Of a stretch of 64,000 nucleotides of DNA, positions 39,161 to 49,303 are shown piece after piece; positions within the stretch are counted from its first letter, which is position 1, and every line of letters starts with the position of its first letter. The notes under the pieces were generated by a model. The model worked only from the letters and a program-made list of their open reading frames with translations. It was not told the DNA's origin and searched no databases. Position numbers and translations under genes: made by a program. Location: the NCBI GenBank assembly GCA_020633055.1, contig JACKEJ010000017.1:123664-187663 (forward strand), given 5' to 3'. The DNA is from Sandaracinaceae bacterium (GTDB lineage: Bacteria > Myxococcota_A > Polyangia > Polyangiales > Houyiibacteriaceae).

Positions 39161-40585
39161 TCAGGTCTTCGGCCGCGTCGCCCCGGGCTCGACCTGCCAC
39201 TCGAGCAGCTTCCGGTAAAGCGTCTTACGTCCGACCCCCAGCACCTCCGCGGCAACCGTACGGTTGCCTCCCACGGCCTCGAGCACGTGCAGCGCATAGC
39301 GCTTCTCGATGACGTCGAGTGGCAAGAGGGCGTCGATGTCGCGTGCGACGACGACCAGGTGACCTGGATCGAAGTCACGCACGCGTTCGGGGAGGTCTGC
39401 CACGGCGAGGGTGTCGGTACGCGAGAGCGCGACTGCGCGCTCGATGCAGTTCTTCAATTCGCGCACGTTGCCAGGCCACGTGTACTCCAGCAGGCGCTGG
39501 GCCGCCTCGGGCGAGAGCTGCAACCCCGGGCGCTTGGCCTGCGCGCCCAGTGCCGACATGAAGTGTTGCGCGAGACGCAGGACGTCCCTCCCGCGAGCGC
39601 GGAGCGGCGGCGCGTGGACGTCCAGTACGTTCAGGCGGAAGTAGAGATCCTCGCGGAACGACCCGTCCTCTACGAGGCTCGCCAGGTCGCGGTGGGTGGC
39701 AGCCACGATGCGTGCGTCGAAGGCGACGTCGTGCTCGGCGCCCACGGGGCGCACGCTGCCCGCTTCCAGGGCCCGCAGGAGCTTCGGCTGGACCTCCAAT
39801 GGGAGCTCGCCTACCTCGTCGAGGAACAGGGTGCCTCCGTTGGCCTGCGCGAACAGCCCTGCGTGCTTGTCGTGCGCGCTGGTGAACGCGCCGCGGGCGT
39901 GTCCGAACAGCTCGCTCTCCACCAGCGATGCCGGAATGGCGCCCATGTTCACGGCGACGAACGGGCCCTTCCGGCGGTCGCTGTCCTCGTGCACGGCGCG
40001 GGCGATGACCTCCTTGCCAGTGCCGCTCTCGCCGAGGATCAGCACCGTCGCGTCCGATCGGGCTACGCGCCCGAGTGTGTGCCGCAGCCGGCGCATGGGC
40101 TCGCTATCCCCGATCAGCGCGTCGACCACGCTCGCGCTCGCCACACGTTCTCGGAGTGAGCTCAGCTCCGTCTGGATGGCGCGGAGCTGCGTCGCGCGGC
40201 GCAGGACCAGCACCAGCTGGTTCATCTTGAACGGCTTCGTGATGAAGTCGTATGCCCCGGCGCGGACAGCGCCCACGGCGGCGTCCATGCTGCCGAACGC
40301 GGTGATGAGCACGACGGGGAGCAAGGCGTCCAGTGCGTGGATGCGACGGCACAGCTCGAGGCCGTTCATGCCACCCAGGTTCAGGTCCGTGACCACCGCG
40401 TGTACCGCCTCGGACTGCAGGAGGTCGAGTGCGTTGGCCGCGGACGCCGCGCCGAGCACCGTGAAGCCGTCCTGGGCCAGGCTCTCCAGCAAGAGCTCTC
40501 GCATGTGCTCGTCGTCTTCCACGACCAGCACCCGCGGGCGTGGCGCGGAGGTCGGTGTGGGCTCGAGGGGCGCGCTCGCGGTCAT
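39161..40585 (-). CDS. NtrC-family sigma-54-dependent response regulator
   Basis: The 474-residue product has a receiver domain (VLVVEDDEHM, phosphoacceptor in VVTDLNLGGMNG, switch ITKPF), a AAA+ domain with Walker A (GESGTGKE) and Walker B (GGTLFLDEVGELP), and a C-terminal Fis-type helix-turn-helix (GGNRTVAAEVLGVGRKTLYRKL). The sigma-54 contact loop reads GAFTSA (Ser236) instead of GAFTGA, so activation strength may differ. Long frames upstream are antisense to polA and rejected. Minus-strand TATACT ends 7 nt before the ATG, suggesting a leaderless mRNA. Confidence 0.93.
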   Translation of the reverse strand: MTASAPLEPTPTSAPRPRVLVVEDDEHMRELLLESLAQDGFTVLGAASAANALDLLQSEAVHAVVTDLNLGGMNGLELCRRIHALDALLPVVLITAFGSMDAAVGAVRAGAYDFITKPFKMNQLVLVLRRATQLRAIQTELSSLRERVASASVVDALIGDSEPMRRLRHTLGRVARSDATVLILGESGTGKEVIARAVHEDSDRRKGPFVAVNMGAIPASLVESELFGHARGAFTSAHDKHAGLFAQANGGTLFLDEVGELPLEVQPKLLRALEAGSVRPVGAEHDVAFDARIVAATHRDLASLVEDGSFREDLYFRLNVLDVHAPPLRARGRDVLRLAQHFMSALGAQAKRPGLQLSPEAAQRLLEYTWPGNVRELKNCIERAVALSRTDTLAVADLPERVRDFDPGHLVVVARDIDALLPLDVIEKRYALHVLEAVGGNRTVAAEVLGVGRKTLYRKLLEWQVEPGATRPKT

Positions 40586-40592
40586 CCCAGCG

Positions 40593-40598
40593 AGTATA
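40593..40598 (-). promoter_or_regulatory. Possible leaderless -10 for the NtrC-family gene
   Basis: Minus-strand GC-TATACT stands 7 nt before ATG 40585, with no SD between; transcription should begin at about the start codon. Confidence 0.4.
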
Positions 40599-40645
40599 GC
40601 GCGCGCGAGTTGACCCCACGTGACGAGCGCGCGATCGTGCGCGCC

Positions 40646-43339
40646 ATGTCCGAGACCGACGCACCTGCGAAGCTGCCTCCGAAGGGCGATGCCCACACGC
40701 TCTACCTGATCGACATCAGCTCGTACGTGTTTCGCGCCTACCACGCGCTGCCCCCGCTCTCGAACAGCCGCGGCGAGCCCACGCACGCGGTGCAGGGCGT
40801 CACCTCCATGCTGCTGCGCCTCATCGGGGACCGCGCCCCCGCGTACGTCGTCGTGGCGCACGACGCGCCCGGGCCGTCGTTCCGCCGCGAGCTCTACGAG
40901 CCGTACAAGGCCAACCGCCCGCCCGCGCCCCCCGACCTCAGCCAGCAGATCACACGCGTGAAAGAGGTGGCCGCGGCCTGGGGGCTGCACCCGCTCGAGC
41001 GGAGCGGCTTCGAGGCAGACGACATCATCGCGACCATCACGCATCGCGCCCGCGAGGCCGGCTTGCAGGTCGTCATCGTCAGCGCGGACAAGGACCTCCT
41101 GCAGCTCGTGACCGACGGCGTCACCATGTACGACACCATGCGCGAGAAGGTCTTCGGCCGCGCCGAGACAATCGAGCGCATGGGGGTTCCCCCCGAGCAG
41201 GTGCGCGACCTCCTCGCGCTGATGGGCGACTCGTCCGACAACGTGCCGGGCGTGAAGGGGGTGGGGCAGAAGACCGCGGCGAAGCTGCTCGAGGAGCACG
41301 GTTCGCTCGATGGAATCTATGCGGCGGTCGAGACGATCAAGGCCAAGGCGCTCAAGCAGAAGCTGCTCGACAACCGTGCGCTGGCCTACGTCTCGCGGGA
41401 CGTGGTGAGCCTGCGCGCCGACGTCGACGTGCTGTTCGACCTCGAGGCCGCGCGCTACGACGGCGGGGACGCGCAGGCCCTCCGGAAGATCTTCACCGAG
41501 CTCGAGTTCACGCGCATGTTGGCGCAGATGGATCCCGCCCCCACGCTCGAGGGGCACTACCAGCTGATCACGGACGAGGAAGACCTGCGGCCTCTCGGCG
41601 CGGCGATTCGCGATGCGAACGCCCTGTCCATCCACAGCATCGTGTCGGATGACGACGCGCGCCGTGGCGAGCTGCTGGGGGTGGCGCTGACCGCCACCGA
41701 GGGCGTGGCGGCGTACGTGCCTGTGTCGAGGCTGGGTCACGCGGGGGTCGACGCTGAGGCCCTGCGCGCGTTCTTGGCCCCGCTGCTCTCGAACTCGCTG
41801 CTCCGCAAGGTGGGCGACGTGAAGCGTGAGCACCTCGTCTGGGGGGCGCGCGGCGTCATCGTACGCGGCGAACGCTTCGACCCGACCATCGCGAGCTACC
41901 TGCTGGATCCCGGCCGGCACGGGCACTCGCTCGAGGAGATCGCGCGCGCCGAGCTGGACGCCGAGCTGACCTCCCTCGAGAGCGTGCTGGGCAAGGGGAA
42001 GGGCAAGGTGCCGTTGGTCGACGTCGAGGCGCGCGACCTGCTCCCCTACGCCGCGCAGCGGGCGGACTTCCAGCTGCGGCTCTCGGCGCTGCTCGGCCCG
42101 CGCATGGACCAAGGGGACTTCCACCGCTTGATGTTCGACATCGAGCTGCCGCTGGCACGTGTCCTCGCCGGGATGGAGCGGGTGGGGGTGCGGCTCGACG
42201 TGCCGCCTCTCGAGGCGATGGCCGAGACCGTGGCGCGTGACCTGGCCGTTCTCGAGGCGCGCTGCCACGAGCTGGCTGGGGAGCCCTTCAACGTGGGCTC
42301 GCCCAAGCAGCTGGAGCACGTGCTGTTCGACGTGCTCGACCTGCCGGTCGTCAAGAAGACCAAGACCGGGCGCAGCACCGACCAGAGCGTGCTCGAGGAG
42401 CTGGCGCCCATGCACCCGCTGCCGGAGGCCATCATCGAGCACCGCTCGCTCGCCAAGCTGGCCAGCACGTACATCGAGGCGCTACCGCGCGAAGTGGACC
42501 CGCGCACGGGGCGCATCCACACGCACTACAACCAGGCCGTCGCCGCCACCGGCCGCCTCTCGTCGAGCGACCCGAACCTGCAGAACATCCCCATCCGCAC
42601 CGAGATCGGGCGGCGCATCCGCGAGTGCTTCGTGGCGCAACCAGGGTGGATGCTCATGGCTGCCGACTACTCGCAGATCGAGCTGCGCGTGCTGGCGCAC
42701 CTCAGCCGTGACCCCGAGCTGGTGGAGGCCTACCGCACCGGCATGGATGTCCACGTACGCACCGCCACGGCGCTGTTCGACGTACCGGCCGAGCAAGTCA
42801 CGCGGGAGCAGCGCGCCCAGGCCAAGACGGTGAATTTCGCGGTCATCTACGGGCAGACGCAGTTCGCCCTGGCGCGCAACCTCAAGATCGAGAGGAGCGA
42901 GGCCAAGCGCTACATCGATGCGTTCTTTGCGCGCTACGCCGGTGTGCAGCGCTACATGGACGATCTCGTGGAGAGCGCGCACAGGACGGGCTTCGTCACC
43001 ACCGAGCTGGGGCGCAAGCGCACCCTCAACGACATCCGCAGCCGCAACCACAACCTGCGCGCTGGCGCCGAGCGCATCGCGCGCAACACGCCCATCCAGG
43101 GCACCGCCGCGGACATCATCAAGATCGCGATGGTGCGCATCGACGCTGCGCTGCGCCGCGCGCAGCTGCGCACGCGCATGTTGCTCAGCGTGCACGACGA
43201 GCTGGTGTTCGAGGTGCCGGAGGACGAACGGGCCGCGGCCGAGGCGCTGGTACGCCCGTGCATGGAGGGCGCAATGGCGCTCAGCGTGCCGCTGGTGGTG
43301 GACATCGGCTGGGGCCCCAACTGGGTGGTGGCGCACTGA
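40646..43339 (+). CDS. polA: DNA polymerase I, proofreading site degenerate
   Basis: The 897-residue protein has an N-terminal 5'-3' exonuclease (DISSYVFRAYHALPPL, ADKDLLQLV, DSSDNVPGVKGVGQKTA), a degenerate 3'-5' exonuclease region, and a family A polymerase. Motif A is DYSQIELR (Asp674), motif B is RAQAKTVNFAVIYG and motif C is VHDELVFEV (Asp851). The Exo I DxE is replaced by SIHS near residue 328-331, the Exo II Asp appears replaced in KVGDVKREH, and the Exo III Asp is Arg472 (YAAQRAD). Proofreading is therefore probably absent, as in Taq. Repair and primer removal should remain. Divergent from the NtrC-family gene. Confidence 0.96.
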   Translation: MSETDAPAKLPPKGDAHTLYLIDISSYVFRAYHALPPLSNSRGEPTHAVQGVTSMLLRLIGDRAPAYVVVAHDAPGPSFRRELYEPYKANRPPAPPDLSQQITRVKEVAAAWGLHPLERSGFEADDIIATITHRAREAGLQVVIVSADKDLLQLVTDGVTMYDTMREKVFGRAETIERMGVPPEQVRDLLALMGDSSDNVPGVKGVGQKTAAKLLEEHGSLDGIYAAVETIKAKALKQKLLDNRALAYVSRDVVSLRADVDVLFDLEAARYDGGDAQALRKIFTELEFTRMLAQMDPAPTLEGHYQLITDEEDLRPLGAAIRDANALSIHSIVSDDDARRGELLGVALTATEGVAAYVPVSRLGHAGVDAEALRAFLAPLLSNSLLRKVGDVKREHLVWGARGVIVRGERFDPTIASYLLDPGRHGHSLEEIARAELDAELTSLESVLGKGKGKVPLVDVEARDLLPYAAQRADFQLRLSALLGPRMDQGDFHRLMFDIELPLARVLAGMERVGVRLDVPPLEAMAETVARDLAVLEARCHELAGEPFNVGSPKQLEHVLFDVLDLPVVKKTKTGRSTDQSVLEELAPMHPLPEAIIEHRSLAKLASTYIEALPREVDPRTGRIHTHYNQAVAATGRLSSSDPNLQNIPIRTEIGRRIRECFVAQPGWMLMAADYSQIELRVLAHLSRDPELVEAYRTGMDVHVRTATALFDVPAEQVTREQRAQAKTVNFAVIYGQTQFALARNLKIERSEAKRYIDAFFARYAGVQRYMDDLVESAHRTGFVTTELGRKRTLNDIRSRNHNLRAGAERIARNTPIQGTAADIIKIAMVRIDAALRRAQLRTRMLLSVHDELVFEVPEDERAAAEALVRPCMEGAMALSVPLVVDIGWGPNWVVAH

Positions 43340-43364
43340 ACACGCCGAGCACCGATTGTGCCGA

Positions 43365-44567
43365 TCAGCGCGCGTCGTCGCCCGAGAACAGGCGCCGCGC
43401 GACCCGCACCGGCAGGGTGCCGTCGTCTTGGCGCAGCTGGCTGTTCTTCCCGAAACGCAGCTTCACCCCGCGCCAGGTCACGCTGCGCGAAACGCCACTG
43501 TAGAACCACACGAAGCCCATCAGCACGTCCTTGAAGGGCGCGACCACGAGGAAGCGCGCCGGCATCGGCGTGCCGCGGCACACACGCACCAAGAACGCGT
43601 CACCCGACACCTTGATGATGGTCGCCAGCACCAGCGCCGCGATGGCGCGCCGGTCGAAGTCGCTCGCCAGCACGGCCATGAGGGACAGGAAGATGGGGTT
43701 CGCGAACATGTCCGCGAAGAACGAGCCCACGTGGATGACGGCGCGCATCTTCAGCCAGCGCGAGTGCCGCCCGAGGAACGCCTCCAACGACAGCTCCTCG
43801 TTGACGTTCTCCACGGTGTGCGACGAGAGCACCAGGCGCTTCCCCGCCGCCCGGTACGTCTCACCCAGGATGAAGTCCTCGCACAGGATGTCGCGCACCA
43901 GCTCGAGCCCCCCCAGCGCCTCGAGCTCCGAGCGGCGCAGCAGCATGGACTTGCCGATGACGCAGGTGACCCCGGCGACGTGCAAAGCCGTGCAGGTCCC
44001 GGGGGCGATCATGGCGCCCAGCTGCAGGTTCTCCATCGCGGCTGTGACCGTGCGCTCCCCGACGCCGACCACCATGCTGCTGAGCAGCGACGCGTCCTGG
44101 GAGACCAGCTCGCCGACGATGTCCCGCACGTAGGTGGGCCGGGCGCGCACGTTCGCATCCGACTGCAACACCAAGTCGTGGGTGGCGGCGTCGAGCGCGC
44201 CCTTGAGGTTGGCGACCTTGGGGTTGAGCCCGAAGCTGCTGTCCGAGCGCACGAAGGCGACGGGGACGTGGGGGTAGTCGCGGGCGACCCGGCGCGCCAG
44301 GGCGATGCCTGGGTCACCGTCCTCACAGGACGCAAACACGAGCTCGAACGGGGCGGGATAGTCCTGCTCGAAGAAGCTGCGCAGGTTCTGCTCCAGGGAC
44401 TCTTCGGTCCCCTTGATGGGCTTCAGCAGAGAGATGGGCGGGTAGGCGTCATCCTCGATGGTGGGGGTCGGTAGCGACGTGTGTCGCACGGTCGACCAGA
44501 CACCGAGGAGGAAGAGACCCACGGCGCCTGCGGCGCAGAGGAGGAGGATGATGGCGAGTGTACCCAT
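43365..44567 (-). CDS. GT21 ceramide glucosyltransferase-like enzyme
   Basis: ATG 44567 is used; a TTG 21 nt upstream is possible. The 400-residue protein has an N-terminal span and a GT2/GT21 catalytic domain: ISLLKPIKG, SDANVRA (D2), CEDFILGE (D3) and GRHSRWLKMR matching (Q/R)xxRW. C-terminal spans follow. These motifs match ceramide glucosyltransferase and the hopanoid-associated HpnI family. It probably transfers a sugar to a sphingolipid or hopanoid at the inner membrane; bacterial sphingolipids are known in Myxococcota. Which lipid is used cannot be told. Confidence 0.88.
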   Translation of the reverse strand: MGTLAIILLLCAAGAVGLFLLGVWSTVRHTSLPTPTIEDDAYPPISLLKPIKGTEESLEQNLRSFFEQDYPAPFELVFASCEDGDPGIALARRVARDYPHVPVAFVRSDSSFGLNPKVANLKGALDAATHDLVLQSDANVRARPTYVRDIVGELVSQDASLLSSMVVGVGERTVTAAMENLQLGAMIAPGTCTALHVAGVTCVIGKSMLLRRSELEALGGLELVRDILCEDFILGETYRAAGKRLVLSSHTVENVNEELSLEAFLGRHSRWLKMRAVIHVGSFFADMFANPIFLSLMAVLASDFDRRAIAALVLATIIKVSGDAFLVRVCRGTPMPARFLVVAPFKDVLMGFVWFYSGVSRSVTWRGVKLRFGKNSQLRQDDGTLPVRVARRLFSGDDAR

Positions 44568-44671
44568 GCGTGCTTCGGGTCGCGCCAATGGGGGACGCTG
44601 CGGGGACTATGGCACCAACGGCGCAGGTGGCCAAGTGAGCGCCCCCTGCCTACCTCGCCCCCGGCGGTGCA

Positions 44672-45343
44672 TCAGGGGGTCAGCATCTCGCGGAGAGAGA
44701 CACGCTCCAGCAAGGTCCACTCGGCTCCTTTCAGGTCCGTGACCCGGCTCTGGACCGCAGCGAAGGCCGGTCGAGTAAGGGTATCAATAGCGATTCGGAC
44801 GCTCGGGAATGCGATGAGCGCCAGCTCGCTGGCGTCCAGCGGCGACAGCGCGGTAGCGGCGGCGCGCAGCGCCGGCGGTGGGCCGAGGCTTGCCCGAAAC
44901 GCCAAGAATCCATGGGTCTCGCGGTGTTGCGCGAGCGCCTCTCCGAGGGCCTCGAGGGACGGGTTCAGGTCGCGGCCGCCCGTGATGGCCCACACGGCGC
45001 GGAGCTCTCGCCAGGTCTCCGGCTCGTGGCGAGCCGTGGCTTCGGAGACCCGCAGGGCAGCGACGCCATCTCGTCGTGCGTTGTCGAGCAGGCGGAGCAG
45101 CGGTGAACGGGCGAGCGCCGAGAGCGACCTGCGTCCCGGATAGCGCGCCACGCGCAGATGGTCGAAGTCGCCTTCCCCGACGATCGTATGAAGGCGCCGC
45201 AAGGCCACGCACAGCCGACCACCGACGGCGCGGCGTTGCGGGAGGAGCGCGGCGAAGTAGCGCTGGGAGCTGCTGCGCGCCGAGACCCGACTCGTCGAGA
45301 CGACGTACAGTGGCGGTGCGGCAGAGGGGGCCGGGCGGCTCAC
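44672..45343 (-). CDS. Hypothetical protein, possibly DUF1330-like
   Basis: The 223-residue product has no signal peptide or membrane span. Two segments look like ferredoxin-type alpha/beta barrels: an N-terminal half (LYVVSTSRV... HTIVGEGDFDHLRVARYPGRRSL... ALARSPLLRLLDNARRDGVAAL) that resembles DUF1330, and a similar C-terminal half (HGFLAFRASL... ELALIAFPSVRIAIDTL). I cannot assign a function. It is divergent from the Ser/Thr kinase gene (50 nt apart) and 104 nt upstream of the GT21 gene. Confidence 0.65.
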   Translation of the reverse strand: MSRPAPSAAPPLYVVSTSRVSARSSSQRYFAALLPQRRAVGGRLCVALRRLHTIVGEGDFDHLRVARYPGRRSLSALARSPLLRLLDNARRDGVAALRVSEATARHEPETWRELRAVWAITGGRDLNPSLEALGEALAQHRETHGFLAFRASLGPPPALRAAATALSPLDASELALIAFPSVRIAIDTLTRPAFAAVQSRVTDLKGAEWTLLERVSLREMLTP

Positions 45344-45393
45344 GAAGCGAGTCTTTCACACGCTTTCGTCGGGTGCTACGGTGATCGCGGCGA

Positions 45394-46947
<1,554 letters not shown>

Positions 46948-46995
46948 CGGAAGCGAGCGCGAGGGACCGGCAGCGCGCCGTCCATGCGTGGTTGC

Positions 46996-48414
46996 TCACC
47001 AGCGCGGGACGCAGCGCATCTCGTAGGCCCCACGTCCGCGGCTCACGGGCACGCACGCCGCGCTCGCCGGGCACTGCGCGTCGTTGCAGCAGGTGTCGGC
47101 GCAGCGTTGGCCGATGCAGGCGAGGTCGCGGCAGGACCAGCCGTTCGAGCACGCGTCGCCCGTGATACCTCCGCCGGAGTGGATGCGAGGCAGGCACGCC
47201 TGCAGGTTCGTCGCCGCCGTCCCCTGGCCCAGGAGCAACCCACCGCAGTACAGCTCCGCAGGGCAGTCGGCCGTGGTCCTGCAACCCCCGAGGCACACCG
47301 GGCCTCCAGCCTCCACGCGGTCGACGCACAGCCCGCTGGCGCACGGGTCCGTCGCGCAGCTCTCGCCGACCGGGGCGCCGCCCGGGCCCATGGCACACGC
47401 GAGGACCTTCTCTGGAGCGATGTCCTCGCTGTGCAGCAGCACACACGACTGTGGCGCGTTGCAGTCGGGCGGGCCGGTGCAGGCTTCGCGGCAGTACCCC
47501 TCCAAGCAGCGCGAGCTGCCGCACTCGTCCGAACGTGTGCACGCGGAGCCGAGCGCGCCCGGCCCTGTCGCAGAGCCGATGGCGCTGGGGAGCACGCAAG
47601 CCCGTCCACCTCGAGGAGAGGCCCAGCACACGCGACCCACGGGGCACTCCGAGTCGCGACAGCAGGACGCCGCGCACACGCTCCCGGTCCCCCCCGTCAG
47701 CGCTGCAGCGGGCATGCAGGCACCCTCGGCGCACTGTGCCGAGATCGTGCATGGGGAGTCCAAGGGCATGGGGTGCACGCACGACCCCGAGCGCGGATCA
47801 CACACCATCGGCGCCGCGCAGCTCGTCGGGGTGCAGACGCCGACCACGCAGACGGCAGGGGTCTGTGAGACGTCGCACGAATCCCCATCGTTGCACTCGA
47901 AGCCGGGCAGGGTGCAGTTCGGGGGCGCGCAGCCGACACCCGGGAAACACTGCTCCCCACCGTCGCAGAGCGTGCTCGGTGACTCGTCCACGCGCATGTC
48001 GCAGTCGTTGTCGCGCGCGTCGCACGTCTCGGGCGCCGCAGCCGTGGTGCCGTCCAGGCTCCCGGGATGCACGTCCGCCCGCGAGTCGTCGCAGTCCACC
48101 TCTTCCGTCGCGCCGCCCCCACACCACGTGAAGCCGTCCCCATCGTCATCGTGACCCTCGTCGACACGCTGATCGCAGTCGTCGTCGCGACCGTTGCAGA
48201 GCTCGGTGCTGCCCGTGCACGTCGGAGCTGGGACGCAGAACCCGCTGACGCACGTTCGGTCCTCTGGGCAAGGGTCGGGAGCCCCCGCTTCCGTGAAGCA
48301 GCGGATGGGGTCGTCGGACACCAAGAACGTGCACGACGGAAGCGCGACCACGACCGCGAGCGCGGCGCACGTGACCCAAACGAGGTCCGGGCGTGACCGC
48401 CGAACCACCATCAA
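46996..48414 (-). CDS. Cys-rich MopE-like lipoprotein
   Basis: The leader ends in a lipobox (ALPSC, Cys28). Early motifs CNGRDDDCDQRVDEGHDDD and CDARDNDCDMRVDESP are MopE-type acidic, probably calcium-binding repeats. The rest is a Cys-rich region with spacing like that in the giant protein at 4-9.7 kb (DECGSSRCLEGYC, DPCASGLCVD), including CC pairs. 472 residues, probably displayed on the outer membrane. Its start overlaps the stop of the TPR gene by 4 nt. Confidence 0.82.
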   Translation of the reverse strand: MMVVRRSRPDLVWVTCAALAVVVALPSCTFLVSDDPIRCFTEAGAPDPCPEDRTCVSGFCVPAPTCTGSTELCNGRDDDCDQRVDEGHDDDGDGFTWCGGGATEEVDCDDSRADVHPGSLDGTTAAAPETCDARDNDCDMRVDESPSTLCDGGEQCFPGVGCAPPNCTLPGFECNDGDSCDVSQTPAVCVVGVCTPTSCAAPMVCDPRSGSCVHPMPLDSPCTISAQCAEGACMPAAALTGGTGSVCAASCCRDSECPVGRVCWASPRGGRACVLPSAIGSATGPGALGSACTRSDECGSSRCLEGYCREACTGPPDCNAPQSCVLLHSEDIAPEKVLACAMGPGGAPVGESCATDPCASGLCVDRVEAGGPVCLGGCRTTADCPAELYCGGLLLGQGTAATNLQACLPRIHSGGGITGDACSNGWSCRDLACIGQRCADTCCNDAQCPASAACVPVSRGRGAYEMRCVPRW

Positions 48415-49238
48415 AGGCGGCCCCCGACCCAGAGCGTTGCCCCGGAGAGCGAGGGTGTCAGGGAGAGCCGCAGCGCGGTCTGGGAACCGTCCGGAGGGTG
48501 ACGATCACGCAGGTAGTACAGGAGCAGCGCGCTCACCCCCGCAGCGATGCCCGTGCCCAGCAGCAGGTCGGCGCCGATGGCCATCCGACGGGCGCTCGCC
48601 TGCTCGGCCGCCCGCGCGCTGGCGCTGTGGCCGCGGCCCACCACCCAGTCGTCGGCGACGTTGTCTTTCCGCAGCGCGTAGAAGCCGAGCAGGCTGCCCC
48701 CTCCGAGGGCGCCTATCGAGAGCGCCGCGCTCGCGTAGAAGAGCGCGTCCGCACGTCCGCGCCGGCCGAGTCGTCGCTCGGTCTCCACGGTGGCTTCGGC
48801 GCGCGCCTGTGCCTCCACCTCGCGCAACGCCGCCTCGCGTTCGGCCTGTTCGCGTGCCTCGCGCTCGGCCTCGAGCTGGGCCTGTGCCGCCCGGGCGCCG
48901 CGTACGCGCTCCAGCGCCTGGAGCGCCTGGTCGTGCTGTTCGTCACCCTCCGGCGTCATGTCCGCGAGCCGCGTGTAGTGCGTGGTGGCGCGGTCGTAGT
49001 CGCCCATCAGCTCGTAGACGCGCGCCAGATTGTAGGCCAGCGTGGGGGACTCCGGGTCCAATCGCTGGGCCTCCTCGAGCTCGACCGCGGCCTCGGCGTA
49101 GCGGCCCGCCTGATAGTGCTCGCGGCCGCGTTCGTAGTGCTGCACGGCCGCACGGGACTGCGCGATCACGAGCGAGGGCGCGCCGAGCACGCTCACGCAT
49201 GCGCACAGCAGCGCGCCGATGACCAAGGGGATCCGCAT
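48411..49238 (-). CDS. TPR membrane protein with coiled coil
   Basis: A signal peptide ending VIAQ precedes two to three TPR units at about residues 33-115 (HYERGREHYQAGRYAEAAVELEEAQRL, PTLAYNLARVYELMGDYDRATTHY). A coiled coil rich in Glu/Arg/Ala follows (115-165), then two membrane spans and a short tail. It is a typical myxobacterial envelope protein of unknown role, translated together with the following MopE-like lipoprotein. TATACT lies 8 nt before ATG 49238. Confidence 0.8.
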   Translation of the reverse strand: MRIPLVIGALLCACVSVLGAPSLVIAQSRAAVQHYERGREHYQAGRYAEAAVELEEAQRLDPESPTLAYNLARVYELMGDYDRATTHYTRLADMTPEGDEQHDQALQALERVRGARAAQAQLEAEREAREQAEREAALREVEAQARAEATVETERRLGRRGRADALFYASAALSIGALGGGSLLGFYALRKDNVADDWVVGRGHSASARAAEQASARRMAIGADLLLGTGIAAGVSALLLYYLRDRHPPDGSQTALRLSLTPSLSGATLWVGGRL

Positions 49239-49246
49239 CGCCCGAG

Positions 49247-49252
49247 AGTATA
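49247..49252 (-). promoter_or_regulatory. Possible leaderless -10 for the TPR gene
   Basis: Minus-strand GC-TATACT, the same hexamer as before the NtrC-family gene, lies 8 nt before ATG 49238. Confidence 0.4.
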
Positions 49253-49292
49253 GCGTCAGCGACCCGCTTGGCACGATCACGGTTGCGTGCGC

Positions 49293-49298
49293 TATCGT
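49293..49298 (+). promoter_or_regulatory. Possible leaderless -10 for the SppA-like gene
   Basis: GC-TATCGT lies 5 nt before ATG 49304; no SD is visible. It is divergent from the TATACT at 49247-49252. Confidence 0.3.
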
Positions 49299-49303
49299 CC
49301 ATC

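Noticed and set aside
40586..42442. Long minus-strand extension of the NtrC-family gene
   Set aside because: It runs antisense through polA and carries no domain; the receiver domain begins right after ATG 40585.
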